Assembly (NCBI RefSeq): GCF_022200785.1
Contig: NZ_CP087585.1
Coordinates: forward strand, 3,720,001-3,784,000
Origin: Pedobacter mucosus
Lineage (GTDB): Bacteria; Bacteroidota; Bacteroidia; Sphingobacteriales; Sphingobacteriaceae
Direction of reading: 5' to 3'
DNA length: 64,000 bases
The notes beneath the pieces were generated by a model. That model was not told the origin of the DNA. It did not search any database and saw only the letters and a list, made by a program, of their open reading frames with translations. Both the position numbers and the translations under genes were made by a program. This document shows, in pieces, positions 1-8,985 of this stretch (within the stretch, counting starts at the first letter, position 1; every line of letters begins with the position of its first letter).

Positions 1-50
1 ATTATCGATACATATTAGTTTTTTATTTTCCTTTCCTTTCTATTTGCGTC

Positions 51-1118
51 ATGAATAAAAATGTAGGCTTTCAAATTCTAATTCAAATAATTGCAGCAAT
101 ATTCATTCTTACTCTTCCGCTATTTATAATTTCTGGGCAAGATTTGGCACACATTCTATCTTTTGATATACTCTTTCCCTACTTAATATTTTGCTCATTT
201 TTTATTGGCATTTACTTGCTACATACTTACATTTTATTGCCAAAACTTTATAAAAAAAAGAATTATGTATCTTACTTTTTAAGCCTGATCCTAATTTTAT
301 CATTACTGGTTACAACCAGGCCATTTGATCGATTTATTTTCAAAAAAGGAATGAGGCCTGATCAACGAGAGATGCCCAAACCACCAGATCAATTTCGAAG
401 GGGAAACCCTCCTCATCGTGAAGAACCTGGAATTGATATTGTGAGTATATTTCTTTTACTAATCATTATTGTAATTAGTATTATTAAAGAAACAAATAAG
501 CAGTTACAGGAAACTACGAAAAGAGCGTTACAAGCTGAGGCAGAAAAGGCGCAGGCTGATTTATCGTTTTTAAAAGCACAGGTAAACCCACATTTTTTAT
601 TTAATACCCTCAACAACATTTATACTTTAGCCATTATAAAAGATGATCATACTGGACCATCGATTTTAAAATTATCAAATATTATGCGCTACATCACCGA
701 CGAAGCGAATAATGATTTCGTAAATCTGCAAAATGAAGTTGATTGTATTACTGATTTTATAAGTATTCAAAAACTACGTTTAACAAAAAAAACCACATTA
801 GAATATAACCTTGAAGGCACTTTTGAGCGGCAAAAAATTGCCCCCTTAATTTTAATGGCCTTTGTAGAAAATGTTTTTAAATATGGAATAAGCAATCACA
901 ATAACGGAAAATTGATTGTTGGGATTACACTCTTAAGTACATCTATAAATTTTTACAGTAAAAATGCAATCTACCCAGATAAAAAACATACGGAAAGAAC
1001 AGGTATAGGAATTGAAAATACAAAAAAACGTTTACAGCATACTTATCCGAACAAACACATCCTAAATATTAAGGATGATGATGGCTTTTTTACCGTAAAC
1101 CTAACCATCCATCTATAA
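51..1118 (+). CDS. LytS-type sensor histidine kinase
   Basis: Membrane histidine kinase of the His_kinase (LytS/YehU) family that should phosphorylate the LytTR regulator encoded immediately downstream. The N-terminal ~150 residues hold about four hydrophobic segments (roughly 8-30, 42-64, 76-95, 127-147). A short coiled coil (~150-175) follows, then the family phospho-acceptor motif QVNPHFLFNTLNN with His181. The C-terminal part holds an HATPase-like region with ENVFKYG and a GIGIENTKKRL glycine box. There is no recognisable periplasmic ligand domain; a basic, proline-rich loop (~105-125) separates the last two membrane segments. The stop codon shares one base with the next start (TAATG), indicating translational coupling. 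The signal is unknown. Confidence 0.93.
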   Translation: MNKNVGFQILIQIIAAIFILTLPLFIISGQDLAHILSFDILFPYLIFCSFFIGIYLLHTYILLPKLYKKKNYVSYFLSLILILSLLVTTRPFDRFIFKKGMRPDQREMPKPPDQFRRGNPPHREEPGIDIVSIFLLLIIIVISIIKETNKQLQETTKRALQAEAEKAQADLSFLKAQVNPHFLFNTLNNIYTLAIIKDDHTGPSILKLSNIMRYITDEANNDFVNLQNEVDCITDFISIQKLRLTKKTTLEYNLEGTFERQKIAPLILMAFVENVFKYGISNHNNGKLIVGITLLSTSINFYSKNAIYPDKKHTERTGIGIENTKKRLQHTYPNKHILNIKDDDGFFTVNLTIHL

Positions 1119-1837
1119 TGAGTACACCTTTAAAGTGCATTGCGATTGATGATGAGCCTTTGGCTTTATCTCTTATAAAAAGCTATATTCTTGCCACAGA
1201 AGGCTTGGAATTAATACAGGTTTTTGAGGATGCAATAGCAGCATCAGAATATTTGAACCATGTAAATGTTGATTTGTTATTTCTTGATATTAATATGCCC
1301 GATATTACAGGCATTGATTTATTCAAGTCACTGAAAAACAAGCCGATGGTAATTTTTACCACGGCTTATAAAAATTTTGCTTACGAAGGTTTTGAGCTTA
1401 ATGCAATTGATTACCTTTTAAAACCAATTGATTATGTACGTTTTAAAAGAGCGATAAATAAAACCTTGGATTACTATAATCATCAGCATGTAAAACAGCA
1501 AGGCATTGTTGAGCAAAGTATTTTTGTGCATTCTGAATATAAACTGATTAAAATAGAACTGAAAGATATATTATACATAGAAAGTTTGGAAGATTATGTG
1601 AAAATACATATCCAGAACAGCAAAATGATTTTGACGCTAATGCCCTTAAAAAGATTACTAGAAAAACTTCCTGAAGATAAATTTAAGCGTATTCATCGCA
1701 GTTATATAGTGCCTGTAAATAAAGTAAAATCAATATTAAATCGCAAAGCCGAGCTCTTAAATGGAGAGATTCTTCCCATCAGTAATACTTATGCTTCCTT
1801 TATAGATGAGTGGCAATCTCTGTCGAAACCAAAATAA
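1118..1837 (+). CDS. LytTR-family response regulator
   Basis: Two-domain response regulator: receiver domain (~residues 5-120) with phospho-acceptor Asp57 in LDINMPD, a conserved TTAYKNFA switch region and the KPI lysine, then a LytTR DNA-binding domain (~135-235, FKRIHRSYIVPVNKV). It partners the overlapping upstream LytS-type kinase. LytTR regulators bind direct repeats upstream of their targets. The intradiol-dioxygenase-like gene ~120 bp downstream could be a target, but no direct-repeat operator was identified. Length (239 aa) is normal for the family. Confidence 0.95.
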   Translation: MSTPLKCIAIDDEPLALSLIKSYILATEGLELIQVFEDAIAASEYLNHVNVDLLFLDINMPDITGIDLFKSLKNKPMVIFTTAYKNFAYEGFELNAIDYLLKPIDYVRFKRAINKTLDYYNHQHVKQQGIVEQSIFVHSEYKLIKIELKDILYIESLEDYVKIHIQNSKMILTLMPLKRLLEKLPEDKFKRIHRSYIVPVNKVKSILNRKAELLNGEILPISNTYASFIDEWQSLSKPK

Positions 1838-1959
1838 ATAATTTAACAATTTTAACATCTTTTAAACTAACCGACACATACGCATCACTAATCGAGACAC
1901 CTTTGTTTAATGGTTTTTATTTGAAGAATTTTAATCATTAATAATAAGATAATCAGGTT

Positions 1960-2688
1960 ATGGAAAGAAAAAATTTTATCAGGAGTTTGATGATTGGTGC
2001 AATATCTACTCCAGTAATTATCGAGGCTTGTAAAAAACAAAGTGTTAGTGATGGGTCTACTACAGGATCAGGAACTGCCGGCACTAAAGCCAGTACCAAT
2101 GGAAATTGTACCGTTGCACCAACCGAAACTGAAGGTCCGTTTCCTACCAAAGTACCGGCTTCCTATGTTCGAAGTGATATCACTGATGGCAAAGCTGGTT
2201 ACAATCTGACAGCAAAAATTACTATTGGCAATTTAAACAATAACTGTACTGTTTTAGCTGGAGCAATTGTTGATATCTGGCATTGTGATGCAGAAGGAAA
2301 CTATTCTGAATATGGTGGATCAGGAATGCAAAGCACCAACTATCAATCGGTTCATTTTCTACGTGGCCGCCAAATTACTGATGCCAGCGGCATTGTAACC
2401 TTCACTTCAATATTTCCTGGTTGGTATAACGGAAGGGCAACACATATTCATGTACACGTTTATAGCGCAGCAGGAAATTCGCTTTGCGTAACCCAAATTG
2501 CTTTCCCAGAAGGCGCTGGCACTTCCTTAGCTTTAGTAAACGGCTATACCAAAGGCTTATCGGGTTATACTTATAATAATGCAGACAATGTTTTTAGTGA
2601 TGATACCAGTGGTGTAGAAATTGCAGCGGTTAGTGGTACCATTGCTGCTGGGTTTAATTTAACTTTTATGGTTAACGTTAAAGCTTAA
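1960..2688 (+). CDS. intradiol ring-cleavage dioxygenase-like lipoprotein
   Basis: Resembles the catalytic domain of protocatechuate/catechol intradiol dioxygenases, non-haem Fe(III) enzymes that cleave catechols between the hydroxyls. The likely iron ligands are visible: a Tyr in GNYSEY, a Tyr in FPGWYNGR and two His in HIHVH, with the family TEGPFP motif near the start of the domain. The N-terminus looks like a lipoprotein signal ending in IIEAC (Cys24), so the enzyme is probably anchored outside the cytoplasm, unlike classical cytoplasmic aromatic-degradation enzymes. No other aromatic-catabolism genes are nearby. The substrate cannot be told from sequence. Confidence 0.85.
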   Translation: MERKNFIRSLMIGAISTPVIIEACKKQSVSDGSTTGSGTAGTKASTNGNCTVAPTETEGPFPTKVPASYVRSDITDGKAGYNLTAKITIGNLNNNCTVLAGAIVDIWHCDAEGNYSEYGGSGMQSTNYQSVHFLRGRQITDASGIVTFTSIFPGWYNGRATHIHVHVYSAAGNSLCVTQIAFPEGAGTSLALVNGYTKGLSGYTYNNADNVFSDDTSGVEIAAVSGTIAAGFNLTFMVNVKA

Positions 2689-2753
2689 TTCCATAAAAAA
2701 ATTTAATTTTATATGCGTGTTAAGGAATTTGAAACTCAATTTAAACTGATGCT

Positions 2754-3254
2754 ATGGCTAAAAAAATAATCACCTTATGTTATCGAAAAATTATAGACAT
2801 TACCAACCCTAACCTTTGGGATAAATTGGTGCATGAAGACAGTTTTATTGAGTTTAAAATGCAATCACAATTCTACAATCAGGAAAATAAATATACAACT
2901 TTCGCTGAATTAAACTCGAATGTTGCTGGTTCAGAGAAATTACATTTCTTGGTTAGCGCCTCAATAACTGGATATTTACGTCAGTTAAATGGAATTATCC
3001 CTGATGTATTGGATAATTTAGGGAGAAGATTTTTAGCTTTTCAAAACTTTAAATTTGAATTGGTGAATTCAGATATAAACGATATTGAGAAACATAAAGT
3101 AGCCATTAACTTTTTCTCAGATCCTATAACTTGGCATGATACCATCGATAATCATTTACTGATATCTCAGTTTAAGGAAACTAAGGACGATGAGATTTTT
3201 ACCAATCTTTTTCAAATTCAGCCGTTTGTAAGTATACACTCTATCAAATTTTAA
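2754..3254 (+). CDS. hypothetical protein, 166 aa
   Basis: Not recognised. A soluble protein of 166 residues with no signal peptide, membrane segment or obvious catalytic motif. Composition is ordinary for this genome and the reading frame is clean, so it looks like a real gene. It lies 65 bp after the intradiol-dioxygenase gene and 6 bp before the pirin-like gene, so it is probably co-transcribed with the latter. The start ATG at 2754 has no Shine-Dalgarno sequence. Confidence 0.7.
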   Translation: MAKKIITLCYRKIIDITNPNLWDKLVHEDSFIEFKMQSQFYNQENKYTTFAELNSNVAGSEKLHFLVSASITGYLRQLNGIIPDVLDNLGRRFLAFQNFKFELVNSDINDIEKHKVAINFFSDPITWHDTIDNHLLISQFKETKDDEIFTNLFQIQPFVSIHSIKF

Positions 3255-3260
3255 TTAAAA

Positions 3261-3965
3261 ATGGAGCTTACGCCAGGAAAAATATATTTAGCAGATGAGA
3301 GAGCTTTAACGGAAACAACAATTTTTAGCAGACACAGTACTTTCAATTTTGACAAACATTATAACGAACATAAAGCTGCCTTTGGTAATTTGTTTATTTG
3401 CAATGATGAATCTATTATTGGTGGTAAACTAAATTTTTTTCTTTCGAAGGAAGACTCCTTACAAATTTTTATACCCATTACCGGGGGCATCGATATCGTT
3501 TCAAATGTGAAAGAGTTTTCTATAGATATTGGTCAGGCGCAGGTTTTAAATTTAGGCATTGGTGAAGTTTTAGAAATTAGCAATCCTTACCCAAATGATA
3601 TTGTTAATTATATTCAGCTTGGCATAAAAACGGACTTATTTTTAATGAGACAAAGCGAAATGGGCTTCAGCTTTGATTTCGAAAAAAATCCTAATCAATT
3701 AATTGATGTTATTTCAAATCCTAAATTACCTTTTAAATTAAGCACAGGAATTTTTGCCGGAAGAACAGAAGTTCAATATAAAATGCAAAATCCGAACAAT
3801 CATTTTTTTACTTTTATAATCGATGGTGCTTTTGAAGTTGAAGGCAGATTGCTGCACCAAAGAGACGGACTAGCACTCTGGGATTTAGAGAATGTAGCAA
3901 TTGAAGCACTCAGTGAGAACGCGATATTGCTGTTTCTTGAGCTTTTCCCTACTGATCAATATTAG
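3261..3965 (+). CDS. pirin-like cupin protein
   Basis: The N-terminus (IYLADERALTE, RHSTFNF, AFGNLFICND) follows the start of pirin/YhhW bicupin proteins, which bind iron or oxidise quercetin-like flavonoids. In canonical pirins the stretch after the glycine contains an HPH metal-binding motif. Here it reads GGKLNFFLSKEDSLQIFIP, without histidines, so the first-cupin metal site appears lost. Length (234 aa) is normal. It follows the 166-aa gene by 6 bp, suggesting an operon. It could be a non-enzymatic cupin. The family assignment rests on pattern only and is moderate. Confidence 0.6.
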   Translation: MELTPGKIYLADERALTETTIFSRHSTFNFDKHYNEHKAAFGNLFICNDESIIGGKLNFFLSKEDSLQIFIPITGGIDIVSNVKEFSIDIGQAQVLNLGIGEVLEISNPYPNDIVNYIQLGIKTDLFLMRQSEMGFSFDFEKNPNQLIDVISNPKLPFKLSTGIFAGRTEVQYKMQNPNNHFFTFIIDGAFEVEGRLLHQRDGLALWDLENVAIEALSENAILLFLELFPTDQY

Positions 3966-4380
3966 TCGATTATACTGGTATTTACTCATTACAAACGAGC
4001 GCAAGTTGATTTTAAAAACGTTGAAATTAGGGCATCAATTAATAAAGCCGTTTTACTAATTCTTGAATTACTTTCAATCTTTTAACTGAAACTGGGTTTC
4101 CCGCTTTGCATGAACGGTGGGTTTTGCGTTAGGGATTGTAAAGGTTTAGTGCCAATTTTTTATTGGCACCGGAGCGAAGCGAAGCCTTGAAAAGCCCGAC
4201 CCATTTCCGATTTTATCGGAAATGGGAAACGCCCATATCAATGTACTAATTTGGTATCAACCTGCAATTCTACATTTACCTTTCAAAGTCAGTCTTTTCG
4301 ACACACTCCCAAAAATGACACCCCGCTTAAATTAATTCAAAATCAAACTTTTATCTTCGATAATTCGTTAATACAAGCAC
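3966..4380. repeat. intergenic region with hairpin-bearing dispersed repeat
   Basis: No gene in this 415-bp gap. Positions ~4091-4232 hold a structured element: an inverted repeat GTGCCAA/TTGGCAC (4149-4168), the purine-rich GAGCGAAGCGAAGCC, the sequence AAAAGCCCGACCC, and a second inverted repeat around CCATTTCCGAT/ATCGGAAATGG (4201-4224). The AAAGC-CCGAC motif and alternating hairpins recur in other gaps of the window (near 24800, 27000, 40650-40800, 42760, 49970). A -7-like sequence TATCTTCG at 4352-4359 may serve the VWA operon. Confidence 0.6.
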
Positions 4381-5478
4381 ATGAGAGGTTTTCGTTTTTC
4401 TGATTATAAGCCAGGTGATAAACCAAAGGGCGGGTTCGATGAGTTGCTGAAATTATTCAGTGAATTACTAAATTATACATCTGGTGATGCAGCTGAAGCA
4501 TTAAGTTGGCTAAATGAACTTGATAAACAATATAAATTAACTAATAATGATTACGGCATTGGTAATTTTATCGACAACTTAAAAGATAAAGGTTACCTCA
4601 CGGAGGATAACAAATCTGGGGAATTCAAAATTACTGCCAAAACTGAACAAACCATTCGTAAATCTGCTTTAGATGAAATTTTTGGGAAATTAAAAAAATC
4701 CGGAAGGGGAAATCACAATAGCAATCAATCTGGCATTGGAGAAGAGAAAAATGCGGATAGACGTGAGTACACATTTGGCGATAGTTTAGATCAAATCGAC
4801 ATGACTGCCTCGATCCAAAATGCGCAGATAAATCACGGAATTGGCGATTTTACTTTAACCGATCGGGATTTAGAAGTGGAAGAAAAGGATTTTAAAACCC
4901 TGACTTCTACAGTTTTGATGATTGATATTTCTCATTCTATGATTTTATACGGTGAAGATAGAATTACACCCGCAAAAAAAGTAGCAATGGCTTTAGCTGA
5001 ACTTATAAAAACAAAATATCCTAAAGATACCCTAGATATTGTTGTTTTTGGTAATGATGCTTGGCCAATTTCGGTTAAAGATTTGCCGTATTTACAAGTT
5101 GGTCCATACCATACCAATACTTATGCGGGTTTAGAATTGGCTGCAGATTTATTACGCAGAAGAAAAACCCATAACAAACAAATTTTCATGATTACAGATG
5201 GTAAACCAACCTGTTTGAAAGAAAATGGAAAATACTACAAAAATAGTATGGGTTTGGATAGAAAGGTGATTAATAAAACCTTAAATATGGCGGCCCAATG
5301 TAAGCGATTAAAAATTCCAATCACCACATTTATGATTGCCAAAGATCCTTACTTACAACAATTTGTTCGTCAGTTTACTGAGATAAACGGTGGTAGAGCT
5401 TTTTATAGTTCATTAAACGGTTTGGGCGAATATATTTTTGAAGATTATATAAAGAATAGAAGAAAAACAGTGAAGTAG
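4381..5478 (+). CDS. VWA-domain protein, partner of MoxR-like AAA ATPase
   Basis: Soluble protein of 365 aa with a C-terminal von Willebrand factor A domain (~residues 172-350). The metal-ion-dependent adhesion site is intact: DISHS (Asp182, Ser184, Ser186), a Thr in NTYAGLE and ITDGK (Asp273). The N-terminal 170 residues are charged and carry no known domain. VWA proteins encoded beside MoxR/Mg-chelatase-like ATPases are usually partners in metal insertion or chaperone-like remodelling. Here it heads a three-gene operon (gaps 17 and 21 bp) ending at the terminator at 7318-7368. The client is unknown. Confidence 0.88.
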   Translation: MRGFRFSDYKPGDKPKGGFDELLKLFSELLNYTSGDAAEALSWLNELDKQYKLTNNDYGIGNFIDNLKDKGYLTEDNKSGEFKITAKTEQTIRKSALDEIFGKLKKSGRGNHNSNQSGIGEEKNADRREYTFGDSLDQIDMTASIQNAQINHGIGDFTLTDRDLEVEEKDFKTLTSTVLMIDISHSMILYGEDRITPAKKVAMALAELIKTKYPKDTLDIVVFGNDAWPISVKDLPYLQVGPYHTNTYAGLELAADLLRRRKTHNKQIFMITDGKPTCLKENGKYYKNSMGLDRKVINKTLNMAAQCKRLKIPITTFMIAKDPYLQQFVRQFTEINGGRAFYSSLNGLGEYIFEDYIKNRRKTVK

Positions 5479-5495
5479 GCAGGTTAAGCGTTAAA

Positions 5496-5789
5496 ATGGG
5501 AAAACGAACAAATAAATATAAGTTAACATTAGAAGAGTTAGCTTTAGCAAAAGAGGATGATATTATTGGTGAACCGTTGGTATTAGTGTTTGATAATCAC
5601 GATAGCATCTTCAACATTATTAAAGCCATTAAAAGTAAAAACATTTTCGAGGATGAAAATCAAAGTACAGAATTTGCCATCGGTTTGAAAATGTTTACTG
5701 AAGTGATATTAAAAAATAGAGATAACGAACTTTTCAAAGAATTGCAACCCGCAATTGGTGAGTTTATGAAAAAACTGAAAAGTAAATAA
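5496..5789 (+). CDS. hypothetical protein in VWA-AAA operon, 97 aa
   Basis: Not recognised. A small soluble, acidic/lysine-rich and probably helical protein with no signal or membrane segment. It sits between the VWA gene (17 bp upstream) and the AAA ATPase gene (21 bp downstream) on the same strand, so it is almost certainly co-transcribed and may be a third subunit or adaptor. No motif supports a more precise function. Confidence 0.75.
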   Translation: MGKRTNKYKLTLEELALAKEDDIIGEPLVLVFDNHDSIFNIIKAIKSKNIFEDENQSTEFAIGLKMFTEVILKNRDNELFKELQPAIGEFMKKLKSK

Positions 5790-5810
5790 CGAGCAGAACA
5801 AATTCTATAT

Positions 5811-7295
5811 ATGCAAAACACAACATTAGGCAAATTAAAAGCTACAAATTATAAACCAAGAAGTGTTAAAGATGAGTTACGAGAAAACTTAATTAAGCAA
5901 CTTCAAGGAGACAAGGCAGAATTTGAAGGTATTATCGGTTACGATGAAACGGTGATTCCTGAGTTACAAACAGCAATTTTATCTAGACATAATATTTTAT
6001 TATTGGGTTTACGTGGACAAGCGAAAACGCGTATTGCCCGTTTAATGGTAAATTTACTTGATGAATATGTGCCTTACGTGGCAGGCAGCGAGATTTTTGA
6101 CGACCCATTAAACCCGATTTCTTGGTACGCCAAAAATGAAATTGCTACCAAAGGTGATGAAACTGAAATTGCATGGTTACACCGCAGTGAGCGCTACACA
6201 GAAAAGTTAGCAACGCCAGATGTTACCGTTGCCGATTTAATTGGCGATGTTGATCCGATAAAAGCGGCGACTTTAAAATTGACTTATAACGATGAGCGTG
6301 TAATCCACTTCGGATTAATTCCTCGTGCCCACAGAAGTATTTTTGTGATCAATGAATTGCCAGATTTACAAGCCAGGATTCAGGTTGCATTGTTTAATAT
6401 GCTGCAAGAAAAAGATATTCAAATTCGTGGTTTTAAATTGCGTTTACCTTTGGATATTCAATTTGTGTTTACAGCAAATCCGGAAGATTATACCAATCGT
6501 GGAAGTATTGTTACGCCTTTAAAAGATCGTATTGAAAGTCAGATTTTGACACATTATCCAAAAAGCATTGAAATTTCCAGAAAAATTACTTTCCAGGAAG
6601 CGAAGTTAACAGCTGATCAAAAAGCAAATATTGAGGCAGATGGATTAGTAAAAGATTTGGTAGAACAAATTGCTTTTGAAGCCCGTAAAAGCGAATATAT
6701 AGATCAAAAATCAGGTGTTTCGGCAAGGTTAACCATTTCAGCTTATGAAAATTTAATCAGCACAGCTGAACGAAGAATGATCATTGCTAAAGAAAAAAAC
6801 ACCTTTGTTCGTTTGTCGGATTTGGCAGGAATTATCCCAGCGATTACCGGTAAAATAGAATTGGTTTATGAAGGCGAATTGGAAGGTCCGGCGCATGTTG
6901 CTACAACATTAATTGGCAAGGCGACTAAAACCTTATTCTCGCGGTATTTTCCTGATCCTGAAAAAGCAAAAAAAAGCAAGTCTGCTAATCCATATGCTGA
7001 AATCACAGAATGGTTTACAGAAGGAAATAACATCGATGTAACAGATACTTTAACAAACGCACAATATAAAAAGGCGTTAATGTTGGTGCCAAGTCTTTAC
7101 GATTTGGTAAAAAAATTCCATCCAAAATTAAGTGAAAACCAAACCTTGCTTTTAATGGAGTTTGTATTGCATGGCCTAGCCGAGTATTCTCAATTAAGCA
7201 AAAACTTTTTAAATGGTGGTTTCGGCTTTTCTGATATGTTCGGTAGTTTATTTAATGCTGAGTTTGATGAGGAAGATGAAGACGATTTTAGATAA
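5811..7295 (+). CDS. MoxR/Mg-chelatase-like AAA+ ATPase
   Basis: AAA+ ATPase of the MoxR/ChlI kind, expected to work with the VWA protein two genes upstream. The Walker A region reads GLRGQAKT (residues 66-73), with Ala where the usual GKT motif has Gly. The Walker B region reads IFVINEL with Asn181-Glu182 instead of Asp-Glu. A sensor-1-like FVFTANPEDY follows, and an arginine-bearing RGSIVTPLKDRI. The C-terminal ~100 residues are extra and end in a very acidic tail. Both nucleotide-binding motifs are therefore slightly non-canonical, but the key Lys72 and Glu182 remain, so ATP hydrolysis is still plausible. Confidence 0.88.
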   Translation: MQNTTLGKLKATNYKPRSVKDELRENLIKQLQGDKAEFEGIIGYDETVIPELQTAILSRHNILLLGLRGQAKTRIARLMVNLLDEYVPYVAGSEIFDDPLNPISWYAKNEIATKGDETEIAWLHRSERYTEKLATPDVTVADLIGDVDPIKAATLKLTYNDERVIHFGLIPRAHRSIFVINELPDLQARIQVALFNMLQEKDIQIRGFKLRLPLDIQFVFTANPEDYTNRGSIVTPLKDRIESQILTHYPKSIEISRKITFQEAKLTADQKANIEADGLVKDLVEQIAFEARKSEYIDQKSGVSARLTISAYENLISTAERRMIIAKEKNTFVRLSDLAGIIPAITGKIELVYEGELEGPAHVATTLIGKATKTLFSRYFPDPEKAKKSKSANPYAEITEWFTEGNNIDVTDTLTNAQYKKALMLVPSLYDLVKKFHPKLSENQTLLLMEFVLHGLAEYSQLSKNFLNGGFGFSDMFGSLFNAEFDEEDEDDFR

Positions 7296-7317
7296 TAATC
7301 AATAGCACATTTTTTTT

Positions 7318-7368
7318 AGCTTTGACAACTTTCTTTCCATTGGCAAGGAAGTTGTCAAAGCTTTTTTA
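7318..7368 (+). terminator. intrinsic terminator of the VWA-AAA operon
   Basis: Perfect 14-bp stem AGCTTTGACAACTT (7318-7331) with AAGTTGTCAAAGCT (7349-7362), a 17-nt loop and a following T-run. It lies 22 bp after the AAA ATPase stop codon. Confidence 0.88.
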
Positions 7369-7384
7369 TTTATCATAATTTTAC

Positions 7385-8653
7385 ATGGGAAGATTGCCTT
7401 TCATTATAGTTGCCTGTATTTTAATTTTATTATTTGATATTTACTGCTATAAAGCCCTTACTGCTATTTTTAGAAATTGGAAACCGAGAACGAAAAAAGT
7501 TTTTGGAATCTTATACTGGAGCTACAGCATTCTTTTAATTATTGGTGTTTTCGCTGGAATTTATTTAAATCTTTTTCTTACGTTAAGAGCCATTATACTA
7601 GTCGCTTTTTTCTTAACCGTAGCCTGTAAATTGGCCATGTTGCCGTTCTTAATATTGGATGATTTACGTCGCCTGTTGGTTAAAATCTTCAAGAAGAAAG
7701 CGGTAATTAAGGATCAACCGCTAACTGAAGCTGAACCGATTTCAAGATCAGAATTTTTAGTAAAAGCAGGCCTAGTTGCTGCAGCCGTTCCGCTTACTTC
7801 TTTAAGTTGGGGAATCATATCTGGCGCTTACGACTACCAAATTAGAAAAGTGGATTTAATTTTACCGAATTTACCAAGAGCATTCGATGGCATTACAATG
7901 GGTCAGATTTCTGATATTCACTCCGGAAGTTTTTATAACAAAACCGCAGTAAAAGGTGGTGTAGAAATGCTATTGGCAGAGAAACCAGATTTTATATTTT
8001 TTACTGGAGATTTGGTCAATAACTTAACCAATGAAGTAAATGAATACCAGGATATCTTTTCGAAAGTAAAAGCGCCACTTGGTGTATTTTCTACGCTTGG
8101 AAACCATGATTATGGCGATTATTTTTACGGGAAAGAATCTTCACCTGCTAAGGTAAAAAACCTGAAAGATATGGTCGATGTACATAAATTAATGGGTTAC
8201 GATTTGCTAATGAACGAAAATCGCAGGTTAAAAGTTGATGGTGAAGAAATTGGAATTTTAGGGATCGAAAATTGGGGAATGGGTCGTTTCCCTAAATATG
8301 GAAAAATGGAATTGGCCGTAAAAGATACCGATGATTTGCCTGTTAAACTTTTGCTAAGTCATGATCCCTCACACTGGCGTGGGGAAGTTCTTCCAAAATA
8401 CCCGCAAATAGATGCCATGTTTAGCGGCCACACACACGGAATGCAATTTGGTGTTCGATTAAAAGAATATCAATGGAGTCCGGTACAATACATCTACAAA
8501 GAGTGGGCAGGTTTATATCAGGAGCAGAAGCAACAACTTTATGTTAACGTTGGTTATGGCTTTTTAGGATACCCAGGCAGGGTTGGAGTTTTACCTGAGA
8601 TAACGATTTTTACGCTAAAGAGGGGGCCTATCCCTTCTCAAGGAACTACTTAG
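7385..8653 (+). CDS. membrane-associated metallophosphoesterase (YkuE-like)
   Basis: Calcineurin-like metallophosphoesterase of 422 aa. Three or four hydrophobic segments occupy the first ~105 residues, and another hydrophobic stretch (~131-146) precedes the catalytic domain. The dimetal motifs are all present: DIHSG, GDLVNN, GNHDYGD, SHDP and SGHTHGMQFG. This layout matches YkuE-type membrane phosphoesterases, some of which act on lipid or nucleotide substrates; the substrate here is unknown. The ATG at 7385 is two bases after TAATTTTA, a near match to the -7 promoter box, and just after the upstream terminator, so the gene probably has its own promoter. Confidence 0.9.
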   Translation: MGRLPFIIVACILILLFDIYCYKALTAIFRNWKPRTKKVFGILYWSYSILLIIGVFAGIYLNLFLTLRAIILVAFFLTVACKLAMLPFLILDDLRRLLVKIFKKKAVIKDQPLTEAEPISRSEFLVKAGLVAAAVPLTSLSWGIISGAYDYQIRKVDLILPNLPRAFDGITMGQISDIHSGSFYNKTAVKGGVEMLLAEKPDFIFFTGDLVNNLTNEVNEYQDIFSKVKAPLGVFSTLGNHDYGDYFYGKESSPAKVKNLKDMVDVHKLMGYDLLMNENRRLKVDGEEIGILGIENWGMGRFPKYGKMELAVKDTDDLPVKLLLSHDPSHWRGEVLPKYPQIDAMFSGHTHGMQFGVRLKEYQWSPVQYIYKEWAGLYQEQKQQLYVNVGYGFLGYPGRVGVLPEITIFTLKRGPIPSQGTT

Positions 8654-8985
8654 GGAAGTACAGTAAGCCCTTTCCAAAGGAAAGGGAAACAACGGCTTAT
8701 CCCTTTGAAAGCTTCTGCTTGGACAAATTTAATACAGTCCCTTTCCAAAGGAAAGGGAAACCGAGTAGTTGCTTTTAACCTAATATTTTAAGGGCAAATT
8801 ATTGTGCATTTTAGTTTTAATTACTGCACTTCAAAACCCTATCCTTGGGAGAGGGCGTAACAAAACCCAAGTTTTATTTCTAACTTTAATTGGGAGAGGC
8901 CACTTGTCTGCTAAACCCTCTCCTTTGGAGAGGGCAGAACAGAAACATTATTTTACTACCTACTTTAACTGGGAGAGGCTCCCCA
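8654..8985. repeat. convergent intergenic region with palindromic repeats
   Basis: No credible gene. Two identical palindromic units with core CCCTTTCCAAAGGAAAGGG lie at about 8668-8690 and 8739-8761. Two related units follow at ~8837-8857 (CCCTATCCTTGGGAGAGGG) and ~8916-8937 (CCCTCTCCTTTGGAGAGGG). The sequence (T)GGGAGAGGC also repeats at ~8891 and ~8970. The region lies between convergent genes, and the hairpins may act as terminators in both directions. A 65-codon reading frame at 8802-8999 is made of the repeats and is not a gene. Confidence 0.7.

Noticed and set aside
3966..4380. Insertion sequence remnant
   Set aside because: No transposase fragment or paired terminal repeats with target duplication; only short dispersed hairpin repeats are seen.
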